Source: Methylibium sp. (GTDB lineage Bacteria > Pseudomonadota > Gammaproteobacteria > Burkholderiales > Burkholderiaceae_C). From it: 64,000 nucleotides of DNA. The stretch is taken from contig PNNH01000015.1 of assembly GCA_013824165.1 (NCBI GenBank), positions 1 through 64,000 of the forward strand, read 5' to 3'. Positions within the stretch are counted from its first letter, which is position 1. Every line of letters starts with the position of its first letter. The translations under genes were made by a program, and so were the position numbers. The notes under the pieces were generated by a model, which did not search any database, was not told the origin of the DNA, and saw nothing but the letters and a program-made list of their open reading frames with translations. Positions 17,977-27,615 of this stretch are shown in pieces.

Positions 17977-18950
17977 GGCTTGGGCGCGGCGCCGCGCTGG
18001 CGCTTCTGCTGACTGCAGGCGCCGGGGTCAGCTGGCTGCTGGCGCAAGCCGGCGCGCCGGAGAGCGCGGCGGGCGATGGCTCGGCCACTGTGCCCGCAGT
18101 GGCGGCCGGCCCGGCGCCGGCGGCGATGCGCTCCTTGCTCGATGCGCCGCCCGGCGGCGCTACCGCGGCCTCGCGCAGCGTCGCCGAGGTCGAGCAGAGC
18201 CTGTTCGCGCAAGGCTCGCTGCGCGGCAGCACGCTCGATGGCGACTGGGGCGTGGATGCCCAGGGGCGCTTGCAGCCCTCGCGCGCCTTGCGTCGGCGCT
18301 TCGACCAACTGCTCAGCACGCTGGGCGAGGTCGGCGTCGACGAGCTGGGCCGCTGGCTGCAGGCGCGTGCGCGTGCCGAGCTGAACGCGTCGGCTGCCGA
18401 CGAGGTGATGCAGGTCTGGGCGCGTTATCTGCAGCTGCAGCGGCGCAGCTATCGCTGGGGCCTGGACGGGCGCGACAGCAATGCTTGGCAGGCCGCGCTG
18501 GCCGAGCGCCAGACGGCCCGGCGCGAGGTCCTCGGTCGTGCCTGGGCCGACGCCTTCTATGCCGATGAGGAGGAGGCCCTGCGCCGCACTCTGGCTGCGC
18601 GCGAATCGCGCAGCGACCCGCGTTACGAGGCCGGCGCCGCTACCGCGGTCGGCTTGGCCGTGCTGCCCGAGCTGGCGCACGCGCCGGCGGCTGGCGCGGA
18701 TGCACAGCAGCTCTTCGAACAGCGCCGCCAGAGCCTGGGGCTGGCGGCGGCGCAGCGCCTGGCTGCCGAGGATGCCGCGCAGGCCGATTGGGATGCGCGC
18801 CTGGCCGCAGCGCGCGTTGAGCTGGCACGGCTGAGCCAGGCCACCGAGCTGTCGGCGCTGCAGCGCCAGCAGGCTGCCGAGGCCTGGATCGCCGCACACT
18901 TCAGGGCCAGTGGCGAGCAGCTGCGCGCCCGGGCGCTGCTGGGTCTCTGA
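17973..18950 (+). CDS. lifO: Lipase-specific foldase (lipase chaperone)
   Basis: A 325-residue steric chaperone anchored in the inner membrane by one N-terminal helix (about 7-25), with its folding domain in the periplasm, where it helps the partner lipase reach its active form before type II export. The key motif RxxFDY(F/C)LSAxGE appears as RRRFDQLLSTLGE (about residues 107-119), with Q in place of the usual Y. The Ala-rich, helical C-terminal half is typical. It starts with GTG overlapping the lipase stop (GTGA). The foldase-lipase pairing supports both assignments. Confidence 0.9.
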   Translation: MRLGRGAALALLLTAGAGVSWLLAQAGAPESAAGDGSATVPAVAAGPAPAAMRSLLDAPPGGATAASRSVAEVEQSLFAQGSLRGSTLDGDWGVDAQGRLQPSRALRRRFDQLLSTLGEVGVDELGRWLQARARAELNASAADEVMQVWARYLQLQRRSYRWGLDGRDSNAWQAALAERQTARREVLGRAWADAFYADEEEALRRTLAARESRSDPRYEAGAATAVGLAVLPELAHAPAAGADAQQLFEQRRQSLGLAAAQRLAAEDAAQADWDARLAAARVELARLSQATELSALQRQQAAEAWIAAHFRASGEQLRARALLGL

Positions 18951-18959
18951 AACAGGCCG

Positions 18960-21005
18960 TTACCAGATCTGGATCGGTTCGCCCGCCACCATGGGGTCGC
19001 CCGCCTTGCAGCCGAAGGCCTGGGCGAAGGCGGGCATATTCGACATCGGGCCCAGCACGCGGAACTTGCCTGGCGAATGCTGGCCGGTGCGCAGCTGGTT
19101 GATCAGCAGCTCGGTGCGCGACTTGTTGCGCCAGACCAGCGCATTGGAGATGAAGAAGCGCTGCTCGGGCGTGTAGCCCTCGATCTTGTCGCGCTGGCCG
19201 CTGCGCGCCAAGGCCCGCTGCAGGCCCTCGAAGGCGATCGGCATGCCGGCCATGTCCGAGATGTTCTCGCCCAGCATCTGGTAGCCGTTGATGCGCTCGC
19301 CCGGCAGCGGCTCGTAGCCGCCGTAGAGCCGAGCCACACGCTCGGCGCGCGCCTTGTAGGCGGCGGCATCTTCTGGCGTCCACCAGTCGGAGAGATTGCC
19401 CACGCTGTCGTACTGGCGGCCGCGATCATCGAAGTGGTGGGTGATCTCGTGTCCGATCACCATGCCGATGCCGCCGTAGTTGACGGCGTCGTCTGCGCGG
19501 GCATCGAAGAAGGGCGGCTGCAGGATGCCGGCCGGGAACACGATCTCGTTGAGGCCGCCGGCAAAGGCATTGACGATGTGCGGGCTGGTGAACCAGCGCG
19601 AGCGGTCCACCGGCCGGTCCAGATCGGCCAGTCGCTGGGCGCTCTGCCAGGCCGCGGCGGCCAGGCCGTTGCCGGCGTAGTCGTCGGCACGCAGGCTCAG
19701 CCCGGCATAGTCGGGCCAGCGCTCGGGCGCGCCGATCTTCAGTGCCATCGCATCCAGCTTGGCCAGCGCGCGCTGCTTGGTGGGTGCGCTCATCCAGGCC
19801 AGGCCCTCGATGCGCTCGCGCATCGCCGCCTTTATGTCGGCCACCAGCTGCAGCGAGCGCTTCTGCGCCTCGGCCGGAAAGGCCTTGGCAACGAACAGCT
19901 CGCCCAGGCCCAGGGCCACTGGCGCGCTGCCGGTGCGCCCGCCGATGGTCTGGATGACCGTCTCGATGCGCGGCTCGGGCGCCTTCAGGCCGGAGATCGT
20001 GCGGCCGTGATAGGCGAAGTGCGCGTCGGCAAACACCTTCGGCAGGCGAGCCGCGCTGGCGTCCAGGACGCGCAGGCTCAGGTAGTGGCGCCAGGTTGCC
20101 ATCGGCGTGTTCTGGGCCAGCTCGGCCAGACGCTTGGCAAACTCGGGCTGGCCGACGACGAACTGTGCCACGCCGTCGGGGCGGCCGCTGTAGGCGCGCA
20201 GATAGGCCGCCCAGTCGAAGCCGGGGGCGGCCTCGGCCAGGGCTTTGGCATCAAAGCGGTTGTAGTTGGCCACTGGGTTGCGCATCTGCACTCGGCTGCG
20301 CGAGGCCTCGGCCAGGCGCGCCTCGAAGGCCATCAAGGCCTCGATATCGGCCTCGCTGGGCTTGAGGCCGGCGGCGTCCAGCAAAGCTCGGGCATAGATG
20401 CGGTAGGCCTGCTGCAGGCGGCGCGACACCTCGTCGGTCTTGCTGTAGTCATCCCGGTCGGGCAGGCCCAGGCCCGACTGCGAGAACAGCAGCGCATGGC
20501 GTCGCGTGTCCTTGGGGTCCTGGGCCACATAGGCGGCCAGCGGCGCTGCGATCTGCACGCGGTTCAAGGCGGCCAGCAGCGCCGGCAGCTCGGCCGGTTT
20601 GGTCAGCGCCTGTATCGGGTCCAGCAGCGGCTGCAGCGACTTCAGGCCGCGCGCCTCGATGGCCGCCAGATCCAGCCCACTGGCGTAGAAGGCCGCCACC
20701 AGCCTCAGGCCGGGGCTGGTCTGCAGGCTGGGCTTGCGGAGCAGTTCTGCCAGGCCCTGTTCCAGGATGGCGTCATTGGCCAGGCGCAGGTCGATGAAAC
20801 TGCCGATGCGGGCACGATCGGGCGGCAGCGGCGTGGCCGCGTCCCAGCGGCTGTTCACATGCTCGTAGAAGTCACGGCAGGCGGGCACATCGGTGGCCAG
20901 GCCCTTGAGGTCCAGCGCGGCGCTGGGCAGGGCAGTGGCCAGCAGGGCGCTCAGGCAGAAAGCGGCGCGGGTCAGCGCAGTAAGGGTCCGGGCTTGTGGG
21001 CGCAT
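18960..21005 (-). CDS. Secreted M13-family zinc metallopeptidase (neprilysin/PepO-like)
   Basis: A 681-residue protein, normal for M13. A signal peptide (ends ALPSAA-L) is followed by the family start VPACRDFYEHVNSRWDAATPLP. Zinc ligands and catalysis are visible as VIGHEITHHFDD (HExxH) and, about 60 residues on, GENISDMAG (ExxxD). The C-terminus ends GEPIQIW, the conserved terminal motif of the family. It should act on peptides in the periplasm or outside the cell. It converges on the foldase gene with only 9 nt between stops. The signal peptide distinguishes it from cytosolic PepO. Confidence 0.93.
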   Translation of the reverse strand: MRPQARTLTALTRAAFCLSALLATALPSAALDLKGLATDVPACRDFYEHVNSRWDAATPLPPDRARIGSFIDLRLANDAILEQGLAELLRKPSLQTSPGLRLVAAFYASGLDLAAIEARGLKSLQPLLDPIQALTKPAELPALLAALNRVQIAAPLAAYVAQDPKDTRRHALLFSQSGLGLPDRDDYSKTDEVSRRLQQAYRIYARALLDAAGLKPSEADIEALMAFEARLAEASRSRVQMRNPVANYNRFDAKALAEAAPGFDWAAYLRAYSGRPDGVAQFVVGQPEFAKRLAELAQNTPMATWRHYLSLRVLDASAARLPKVFADAHFAYHGRTISGLKAPEPRIETVIQTIGGRTGSAPVALGLGELFVAKAFPAEAQKRSLQLVADIKAAMRERIEGLAWMSAPTKQRALAKLDAMALKIGAPERWPDYAGLSLRADDYAGNGLAAAAWQSAQRLADLDRPVDRSRWFTSPHIVNAFAGGLNEIVFPAGILQPPFFDARADDAVNYGGIGMVIGHEITHHFDDRGRQYDSVGNLSDWWTPEDAAAYKARAERVARLYGGYEPLPGERINGYQMLGENISDMAGMPIAFEGLQRALARSGQRDKIEGYTPEQRFFISNALVWRNKSRTELLINQLRTGQHSPGKFRVLGPMSNMPAFAQAFGCKAGDPMVAGEPIQIW

Positions 21006-21246
21006 GGGTGATCTCAGCTTGTGGCTTGTGCGAAAGGGAAGCTCTGCATGAAGCGGCGCGGGGCCGCGCGATCAGGCACCGCGTTGATTCGTGCAGAGCT
21101 TCCCGAGAGCTGACGCACGCTAACGCAGCGCATCCCTGCGGGCATCGGGGTCTGCCCCAGCGGCTACACTTCCAAGCACGCCATTCGCACGGCTGGCGCC
21201 CATCGCACCGCCTGTGCGCTCCTCCACGCATCCACTGCCGACGACC

Positions 21247-21666
21247 ATGGCCGGACTCAACGCCAGCACCCCCCAGCCCACCGATATCACCGTGCACCAG
21301 CAATCGCGCGTGCTGGAGATCGCCTTCGCCGATGGCCAGCGCTTTTCGCTGCCCTTCGAGCTGATGCGGGTCTACAGCCCCTCGGCCGAAGTGATGGGCC
21401 ATGGCCCGGGCCAGGAGACGCTGCAGACCGGCAAGCGCGAGGTCGGCATCGAGGCGTTGGAGCCTATTGGCCACTACGGTATCCGCCCGCAGTTCAGCGA
21501 TGGCCATACCAGCGGCATCTTCTCCTGGGACTATCTGTATCAGCTGGGGCGTCGCCAGCCCGAGCTGTGGGCCGAATACGAGGCCAAGCTGGCGGCAGCC
21601 GGCGTGCACCGCGATGCGCCGATGCCCGAGAAGGCCGGCAGCGCCTGCGGCAGCCATTCCCATTGA
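21247..21666 (+). CDS. DUF971 (gamma-butyrobetaine hydroxylase-like N-terminal domain) protein
   Basis: A 139-residue protein with the DUF971 fold, the small zinc-binding domain found at the N-terminus of gamma-butyrobetaine hydroxylase. Recognisable segments are [26 protein letters not shown] and [23 protein letters not shown]. The C-terminus is Cys/His-rich (GSACGSHSH), a possible metal site. It precedes ubiE by 20 nt, an association common in Burkholderiales, so a link to quinone or Fe-S metabolism is plausible but unproven. The ATG at 21247 is preferred to upstream in-frame starts. Confidence 0.88.
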   Translation: MAGLNASTPQPTDITVHQQSRVLEIAFADGQRFSLPFELMRVYSPSAEVMGHGPGQETLQTGKREVGIEALEPIGHYGIRPQFSDGHTSGIFSWDYLYQLGRRQPELWAEYEAKLAAAGVHRDAPMPEKAGSACGSHSH

Positions 21667-21686
21667 GAGCCAGCGAGACCCCAGCG

Positions 21687-22418
21687 ATGAGCAGCACCCA
21701 CTTCGGCTTCCAGACCGTCGACGAACGCGAGAAGGCCAGCCGCGTGCGCGGCGTGTTCGACTCGGTGGCCTCGAACTACGACATCATGAATGACCTGATG
21801 TCGGCCGGCATGCACCGGGCCTGGAAGGCTTACACCGTGGCGGTGGCCAATCTGAAGCCGGGCCAGCGCGTGCTGGACATTGCCGGTGGCACCGGCGACC
21901 TGTCGCGCGCCTTCGCCCGCAAGGTCGGCGAGACCGGCATGGTGGTGCACACCGACATCAACGAGGCCATGCTGCGCCAGGGCCGCAACCGCCTGATCAA
22001 CGAAGGCCTGATCCTGCCCACCGGCCTGTGCGATGCCGAGAAGCTTCCCTTCAAGAGCGAGAGTTTCGATCTGGTGAGCGTGGCCTTCGGCCTGCGCAAT
22101 ATGACCCACAAGGACCAGGCGCTGGCCGAGATGTGCCGCGTGCTCAAGCCCGGCGGTCGCCTGTTGGTGCTGGAGTTCTCGCAGGTGGCCGAGCCGCTGC
22201 GCAAGCCCTATGACTGGTACTCCTTCAAGGTGCTGCCCAAGCTGGGGCAAATGATCGCGGGCGACGCCGAGAGCTATCGCTATCTGGCCGAATCGATCCG
22301 CATGCATCCGCCGCAGGCCGAGCTCAAGGCCATGATGAAGGCGGCCGGCTTCGGCCATGTGGATGTGCACAACCTCAGCGCCGGCATCGTGGCCTTGCAC
22401 GTGGGCATTAAATGCTAG
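21687..22418 (+). CDS. ubiE: Ubiquinone/menaquinone biosynthesis C-methyltransferase UbiE
   Basis: SAM-dependent methyltransferase making the C2 methylation in ubiquinone (and menaquinone) synthesis. The 243 residues include the UbiE-specific start [28 protein letters not shown] motif [13 protein letters not shown], the segment [20 protein letters not shown], and [17 protein letters not shown]. Length and motifs are typical. It is co-directional with the DUF971 gene and probably in the same transcript. Confidence 0.96.
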   Translation: MSSTHFGFQTVDEREKASRVRGVFDSVASNYDIMNDLMSAGMHRAWKAYTVAVANLKPGQRVLDIAGGTGDLSRAFARKVGETGMVVHTDINEAMLRQGRNRLINEGLILPTGLCDAEKLPFKSESFDLVSVAFGLRNMTHKDQALAEMCRVLKPGGRLLVLEFSQVAEPLRKPYDWYSFKVLPKLGQMIAGDAESYRYLAESIRMHPPQAELKAMMKAAGFGHVDVHNLSAGIVALHVGIKC

Positions 22419-22492
22419 GCACGAGCGTCTAGTCTCGCCCCGCAAGGACTGGCTTCGGGCTATGCTGAAAGCAGCAAACTAGCAGGACGCTC

Positions 22493-23401
22493 ATGCTCCA
22501 GCCTCCCTTGCCGATCGAGGTGCTCAACAGCTTGCTGGCCGGCATTGACGCCGGTATCCAGGCGCATCTGGCCTGGAACCAGAGGCTTCTGCGCTGCGCG
22601 TTGCTGCTGGAGTCGCCGGGCGACGAGATGCTGCGCCCGCAATCGCATCTGCTGTGCCGCTTCGGTGTGTGGTTTCTGCGTGAGCGCAGCCAGCTCGACA
22701 AGGTGGATGCGCAGCTTGTGGCCGGCATCGACCGCGCCCATGCGCGCATGCACCAGGCGGTGCGCGGCCTGTGCCTGGCCAAGCTGGGCGGGCAGGCCGC
22801 CAGCGATGCCGATATGGGCGCCTACGAGCGCGAGCAGAGCGCGATGGTGGCGCGCCTGTCGGAGCTGAAGCATCTGATCGAGACGGCCACGTCGCGCATC
22901 GATCCCTTGACCGGCCTGCCGCTGCGCCATGGCTTGGAAGCGGCGTTCGAGCAGTGCCGGCGCGATGCGCGGCGCGGCGGCAATCAGCTGTTCGTCGCGA
23001 TGATCGACCTTGACCATTTCAAGTCCGTCAACGACCGTTTCGGCCATCAGGCCGGCGATGTGGCCCTGCGCCATGTGGTGGACCGGCTGCGCACGGTGCT
23101 GCGCGAGAGCGACCCCTTCTTCCGCTTCGGCGGCGAAGAGTTTGTCGCGCTGTTGCGCTGCGAGAGTGAGGCGGCGGCACAGACCGTGGTCGGGCGCATG
23201 CTGGACGATTTGCGCGTGCATGCGGTCGAGGTGCAGCCCGGCCTGCCGCTGACCATCACCGCCACCATCGGCCTGGCCGAGGTGCGGGCGCAAGAGGCGC
23301 TGGATGCCGCCATCGCGCGCGCCGACCACGCCTTGCTGGAAGGCAAGCTGCATGGCCGTGACCGCGTTGTCGTGGCGCAGCTGGCACCGCAGAGCGACTG
23401 A
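22493..23401 (+). CDS. dgcZ: Zinc-sensing diguanylate cyclase (CZB-GGDEF, DgcZ/YdeH-like)
   Basis: A 302-residue cytosolic enzyme making c-di-GMP from two GTP. The N-terminal domain (1-130) matches the chemoreceptor zinc-binding fold of E. coli DgcZ. His25, Cys55, His83 and His87 (AHLAW; LCRFGVW; RAHARMH) reproduce the spacing of the known Zn ligands H22, C52, H79 and H83. The GGDEF domain follows DPLTGLPLRHGL, with the active-site GGEEF at 213-217 and an intact RxxD inhibitory site (RESD, 204-207) five residues before it. Zn binding should inhibit cyclase activity. The gene stands between ubiE and the urea transporter operon. Confidence 0.9.
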   Translation: MLQPPLPIEVLNSLLAGIDAGIQAHLAWNQRLLRCALLLESPGDEMLRPQSHLLCRFGVWFLRERSQLDKVDAQLVAGIDRAHARMHQAVRGLCLAKLGGQAASDADMGAYEREQSAMVARLSELKHLIETATSRIDPLTGLPLRHGLEAAFEQCRRDARRGGNQLFVAMIDLDHFKSVNDRFGHQAGDVALRHVVDRLRTVLRESDPFFRFGGEEFVALLRCESEAAAQTVVGRMLDDLRVHAVEVQPGLPLTITATIGLAEVRAQEALDAAIARADHALLEGKLHGRDRVVVAQLAPQSD

Positions 23402-23433
23402 CAGCGGTCCGGCACGGCCGTGTCCGGCCGCTG
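23402..23433 (+). terminator. Hairpin directly after dgcZ
   Basis: Nearly perfect inverted repeat starting at the stop codon: CAGCGG (23402-23407) pairs with CCGCTG (23428-23433), and inner CCGG and ACG/CGT segments also pair with a one-base bulge. No T tract follows. It probably separates the dgcZ transcript from urtA. Confidence 0.42.
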
Positions 23434-23547
23434 ACACCATCCCCCGAATGTCTCTACGCCATCTGGCGTATTCCCCAAAACGGGGCAGCTGCCGAGACTG
23501 GGTTCAGTGCGATTCATTCCTCACTGACCCTCAAACGGAGCCCCGCC

Positions 23548-24819
23548 ATGAAACTCTTGTCCCGCCGTGCCCTGACCCTGTCCGCCGTTGCCCTGGGCGC
23601 TGCCGCCTTCGGCCTGCCCGCCGCCCAGGCGGCCGACACCATCAAGGTGGGCGTGCTGCACAGCCTGTCCGGCACCATGGCCATTTCGGAGACCGTGCTC
23701 AAGGACACAGTGCTGATGGCCATCGACGAGATCAACGCCAAGGGCGGCTTGCTGGGCAAGAAGCTGGAGCCGGTGGTGGTGGACCCCGCCTCCAACTGGC
23801 CGCTGTTCGCCGAGAAGGCCAAGCAGCTGATCTCGCAGGACAAGGTGGCCGTGGTGTTCGGCTGCTGGACCTCGGTCAGTCGCAAGTCGGTGCTGCCGGT
23901 GTTCGAGGAACTGAACTCGCTGCTGTTCTACCCGGTGCAGTACGAGGGTGAAGAGCTGTCCAAGAATGTGTTCTACACCGGCGCGGCGCCGAACCAGCAG
24001 GCGATTCCCGCGGTGGAATACCTGATGAGCAAGGACGGCGGCTCAGCCAAGCGCTTCGTGCTGCTGGGCACCGACTATGTGTACCCGCGCACCACCAACA
24101 AGATCCTGCGTGCCTTCCTGAAGTCCAAGGGCGTGGCTGATGCCGACATCATGGAGGAATACACCCCCTTCGGCCACAGCGACTACCAGGGCATCATCGC
24201 CAAGATCAAGAAGTTCGCTTCCGAGGGCAAGAAGACCGCAGTGGTGTCCACCATCAACGGTGACTCCAACGTGCCTTTCTACAAGGAGCTGGGCAATCAG
24301 GGCCTGAAGGCGACCGACGTGCCGGTGGTGGCCTTCTCGGTGGGTGAGGAAGAGCTGCGCGGCGTGGACACCAAGCCGCTGGTCGGCCACCTCGCGGCCT
24401 GGAACTACTTCATGAGCATCAAGAACCCGGCCAATGCCGAGTTCGTCAAGAAGTGGAGCGCCTACGCCAAGGCCAAGAACATCCCTGGCCACAAGGACAA
24501 GCCGCTGACCAATGACCCGATGGAGGCCACCTACATCGGCTTCAATATGTGGGCGCAGGCCGTCACCAAGGCCAAGAGTACCGACACCGACAAGGTGATC
24601 GCCGCGATGGCCGGCCAGACCTTCAAGGCACCGGGCGGCTTCACCAGCACCATGGATCCGAAGAACCACCACCTGCACAAGCCGGTGTTCATCGGCGAGG
24701 TCAAGGCCGACGGCCAGTTCAACGTGGTGTGGAAGACGCCCGGCCCGGTCAAGGCCCAGCCCTGGAGTCCCTACATCCCTGAGAACAAGGGCAAGAAGGA
24801 CGAGCCGGTCGCCAAGTAA
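23548..24819 (+). CDS. urtA: Urea ABC transporter substrate-binding protein UrtA
   Basis: A 423-residue periplasmic binding protein of the branched-chain amino acid/amide class. The signal peptide ends PAAQA-ADT. The UrtA-specific start DTIKVGVLHSLSGTMAISET is followed by FGCWTSVSRKSVLPVFEELN and LLFYPVQYEGEELSKN, which distinguish UrtA from LivK or AmiC. It captures urea for UrtBCDE. It is the first gene of the urt operon, with CGGAG upstream. I find no clear sigma-54 promoter in the 146 nt before it. Confidence 0.96.
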   Translation: MKLLSRRALTLSAVALGAAAFGLPAAQAADTIKVGVLHSLSGTMAISETVLKDTVLMAIDEINAKGGLLGKKLEPVVVDPASNWPLFAEKAKQLISQDKVAVVFGCWTSVSRKSVLPVFEELNSLLFYPVQYEGEELSKNVFYTGAAPNQQAIPAVEYLMSKDGGSAKRFVLLGTDYVYPRTTNKILRAFLKSKGVADADIMEEYTPFGHSDYQGIIAKIKKFASEGKKTAVVSTINGDSNVPFYKELGNQGLKATDVPVVAFSVGEEELRGVDTKPLVGHLAAWNYFMSIKNPANAEFVKKWSAYAKAKNIPGHKDKPLTNDPMEATYIGFNMWAQAVTKAKSTDTDKVIAAMAGQTFKAPGGFTSTMDPKNHHLHKPVFIGEVKADGQFNVVWKTPGPVKAQPWSPYIPENKGKKDEPVAK

Positions 24820-24853
24820 GCCCACCCGACCGACAGCTCATCCCCTTCCGACC

Positions 24854-26446
24854 ATGACGATCCAGCGCCTGCTTGTCGCAGCGGGCGTCTGGCTGCTGCT
24901 TTGCTTGAGCAGCGGCCAGGCGCAAGCCCTGACCCACGACCAGGCCCGTGCCATTGCGGCGGGCGAGACGGATGCGCGCATTGCGGCGCTCAACGCGGCG
25001 GCGGCCGAAGGTGCGGCCGGCCTGCCGGACTTTGTGCAGGCGCTGCTGGATGACGCCGTCAAGCTGACGCCCAAGCAGGTGCTGGTGGTCGATGGCACGC
25101 AGGTCAGGGATGCCGTCAGCGGCCAGCCCGCCACCTTGCCGGAGGATGCCGAGGATGTGCTCAACAACAACCGCATGCGCGGCGCGCTGCAGGCGGCGCA
25201 GGCCGCGCTGCAGCTCTTCGCCAGCGATCTCGCGACGCGACGCGCCGCGGTGGCGGAACTCGCCAAACAGGGCCTGGACGCATCCAAGCTGCCGCTTCTG
25301 GACAAGGCCCTGGCCGGCGAGGCTGATGCCGATGTGAAAGCCCGGCTGGCGCAACTGAGAGCCGGCCTGCTGCTGACGTCGCCGGACAAGGCCAAGCGCC
25401 TGGAAGCTGCGCGCCTGCTGGCCGCCGGCAGCGAGCCGGCCATCAAGTCGCTGCTGCTGGAGCGTATCGCCGCCGAGGGCGATGTGGAGGTCAAGTCTGC
25501 GCTGTCGCAGGCCCTCTCCGCGCTGGAATCGCGCCTGGCCTGGGGCGAGCGAGCCGGCCTGATCTTCACCGGCCTGAGCCTGGGCTCCATCCTGTTGCTG
25601 GTCGCCCTGGGCCTGGCCATCACCTATGGCCTGATGGGCGTGATCAATATGGCGCACGGCGAGCTGATGATGGTTGGCGCCTATGCCACCTATGTCGTGC
25701 AGAACCTGTTCAAGGCCTATCTGCCCGGGGCCTTCGACTACTACGTGCTGCTGGCGATTCCCGCTTCCTTCATGGCCGCGGCGCTGGTGGGCGCGGTGCT
25801 GGAGCGCAGCGTGATCCGCTGGCTTTACGGCCGGCCGCTGGAAACGCTGTTGGCCACCTGGGGCATCTCGCTGGTGCTGATGCAGGCGGTGCGTTCCATG
25901 TTCGGCGCGCAGAACGTGCCGGTGGAGAACCCCGCCTGGCTGTCCGGCGGCATCCAGGTGCTTCCCAATCTGGTGCTGCCCTACAACCGCCTGGCCATCA
26001 TCGTCTTCGCGATGCTGGTGCTGGCCGGTGTGGCCCTGCTGATCGCCCGGACGCGCCTGGGCCTGTTTGTGCGCGGCGTCACGCAGAACCGTCGCATGGC
26101 GTCCTGCATGGGCGTCAACACGGCGCGCATCGACACCTATGCCTTCTCGCTGGGTGCTGGCATCGCCGGCTTGGCCGGCTGCGCACTCAGCCAGGTAGGC
26201 AACGTCGGCCCGGACCTGGGTCAGAGCTATATCGTCGACAGCTTCATGGTGGTGGTGCTGGGCGGCGTGGGTCAGCTGGCCGGCACGGTCTACGCCGGGC
26301 TGGGGCTGGGCATCCTGAACAAGCTGCTGGAAGGCTGGCAGGGCGCGGTGCTGGCCAAGATCATGGTGCTGGTCTTCATCGTCGTCTTCATCCAGAAGCG
26401 GCCGCAAGGGCTGTTCGCGATGAAGGGTCGTTCCGCCGAAGCATGA
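24854..26446 (+). CDS. urtB: Urea ABC transporter permease UrtB
   Basis: A 530-residue inner-membrane permease. Like most proteobacterial UrtB proteins, it has a signal peptide and a helical periplasmic extension of about 200 residues before the LivH-type membrane domain, which starts around residue 235 (GLIFTGLSLGSILLLVALGLA) and contains MGVINMAHGELMMVGAYATYVVQ. The C-terminus FIQKRPQGLFAMKGRSAEA is typical. Its stop overlaps urtC by 4 nt. Confidence 0.95.
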   Translation: MTIQRLLVAAGVWLLLCLSSGQAQALTHDQARAIAAGETDARIAALNAAAAEGAAGLPDFVQALLDDAVKLTPKQVLVVDGTQVRDAVSGQPATLPEDAEDVLNNNRMRGALQAAQAALQLFASDLATRRAAVAELAKQGLDASKLPLLDKALAGEADADVKARLAQLRAGLLLTSPDKAKRLEAARLLAAGSEPAIKSLLLERIAAEGDVEVKSALSQALSALESRLAWGERAGLIFTGLSLGSILLLVALGLAITYGLMGVINMAHGELMMVGAYATYVVQNLFKAYLPGAFDYYVLLAIPASFMAAALVGAVLERSVIRWLYGRPLETLLATWGISLVLMQAVRSMFGAQNVPVENPAWLSGGIQVLPNLVLPYNRLAIIVFAMLVLAGVALLIARTRLGLFVRGVTQNRRMASCMGVNTARIDTYAFSLGAGIAGLAGCALSQVGNVGPDLGQSYIVDSFMVVVLGGVGQLAGTVYAGLGLGILNKLLEGWQGAVLAKIMVLVFIVVFIQKRPQGLFAMKGRSAEA

Positions 26447-27615
26447 CGATGAGCACACCGATGATGACGAACACACCTGCCACCTCCAACGCCGCCTTGC
26501 TGCCCCAGCCGCCGCGCCTGCTCTCGCCCAAAGGCTGGACGGCCGTGCTGGCCGCGCTGATCACCGTCACCGTGCTGGCGCCGGTGCTCAATCTGCTGCT
26601 GCCCGAGGGCCACGCGCTGCACCTGAGCGACTACGCGGTGGGCCTGATCGGAAAGATCATGTGCTACGCGATCTGCGCGCTGGCCATGGATCTGATCTGG
26701 GGCTATACCGGCATCCTCTCGTTGGGTCATGGCCTGTTCTTCGCCCTGGGCGGCTATGCGATGGGCATGTACCTGATGCGCCAGATCGGCCGCGAGGGCA
26801 ATTACCAAAGCGATCTTCCGGACTTCATGGTCTTCCTCGACTGGAAGACGCTGCCTTGGCACTGGAGCTTCAGCGATTCCTTCGCCTTCCAGATGCTGAT
26901 GGTGCTGGCGGTGCCGGGCCTGCTGGCCCTGGTGTTCGGCTTCTTCGCCTTCCGCAGCCGCATCAAGGGCGTGTACTTCTCGATCATCACGCAGGCGCTG
27001 ACTTTCGCCGCCATGCTGCTGTTCTTCCGGAACGAGACCGGCTTCGGCGGCAACAACGGCTTCACCGATTTCAAGCGCATCCTCGACGTGCCGCTGGCGC
27101 AGCCGTCCACGCGCATGGCACTGTTCGTGCTGACCGGCCTGACGCTGATCGGCTTCTTCCTGCTGGCGCGCTGGATCGTCAGCAGCAAGTTCGGCCGCGT
27201 GCTGCAGGCCATCCGCGACGCCGAGAGCCGCGTGATGTTCACTGGCTACGACCCGCTGGCCTACAAGCTGGCGATCTGGGTGCTGTCGGCTTTGATGTGC
27301 GGCGTGGCCGGCGCGCTCTATGTGCCGCAGGTGGGCATCATCAACCCAGGCGAGATGTCGACCGCGGCGTCCATCGAGATCGCGATCTGGACTGCGGTGG
27401 GCGGGCGCGCCTCGCTGATCGGCCCCATCGTCGGTGCCTTCTTCGTCAACGGCGCCAAGAGCTGGTTCACCCAGGCCTTTCCGGAATTCTGGCTGTACTT
27501 CCTGGGCGCCTTGTTCATCGCGGTGACGCTGTTCCTGCCGCAGGGACTGATCGGCCTGGCGCGCAAGCTCGGTGGCTTCAGGAAGAAGGCAGCGCAAGGA
27601 GAGCAGGCACCATGA
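26443..27615 (+). CDS. urtC: Urea ABC transporter permease UrtC
   Basis: A 390-residue LivM-type permease partner of UrtB. It has hydrophobic helices throughout, with the UrtC segments LAMDLIWGYTGILSLGHGLFFALGGYAMGMYLMRQIG and AIRDAESRVMFTGYDPLAYK (the EAA-like loop that contacts the ATPases). The first ATG at 26443 overlaps the urtB stop; alternatives at 26449 and 26461 are possible. Its stop overlaps urtD by 4 nt, so urtBCD are translationally coupled. Confidence 0.95.
   Translation: MTMSTPMMTNTPATSNAALLPQPPRLLSPKGWTAVLAALITVTVLAPVLNLLLPEGHALHLSDYAVGLIGKIMCYAICALAMDLIWGYTGILSLGHGLFFALGGYAMGMYLMRQIGREGNYQSDLPDFMVFLDWKTLPWHWSFSDSFAFQMLMVLAVPGLLALVFGFFAFRSRIKGVYFSIITQALTFAAMLLFFRNETGFGGNNGFTDFKRILDVPLAQPSTRMALFVLTGLTLIGFFLLARWIVSSKFGRVLQAIRDAESRVMFTGYDPLAYKLAIWVLSALMCGVAGALYVPQVGIINPGEMSTAASIEIAIWTAVGGRASLIGPIVGAFFVNGAKSWFTQAFPEFWLYFLGALFIAVTLFLPQGLIGLARKLGGFRKKAAQGEQAP

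Noticed and set aside
23434-23547. Sigma-54 promoter upstream of urtA
   Set aside because: I looked for TGGCAC-N5-TTGC and found only poor partial matches, without both GG and GC at the right spacing.
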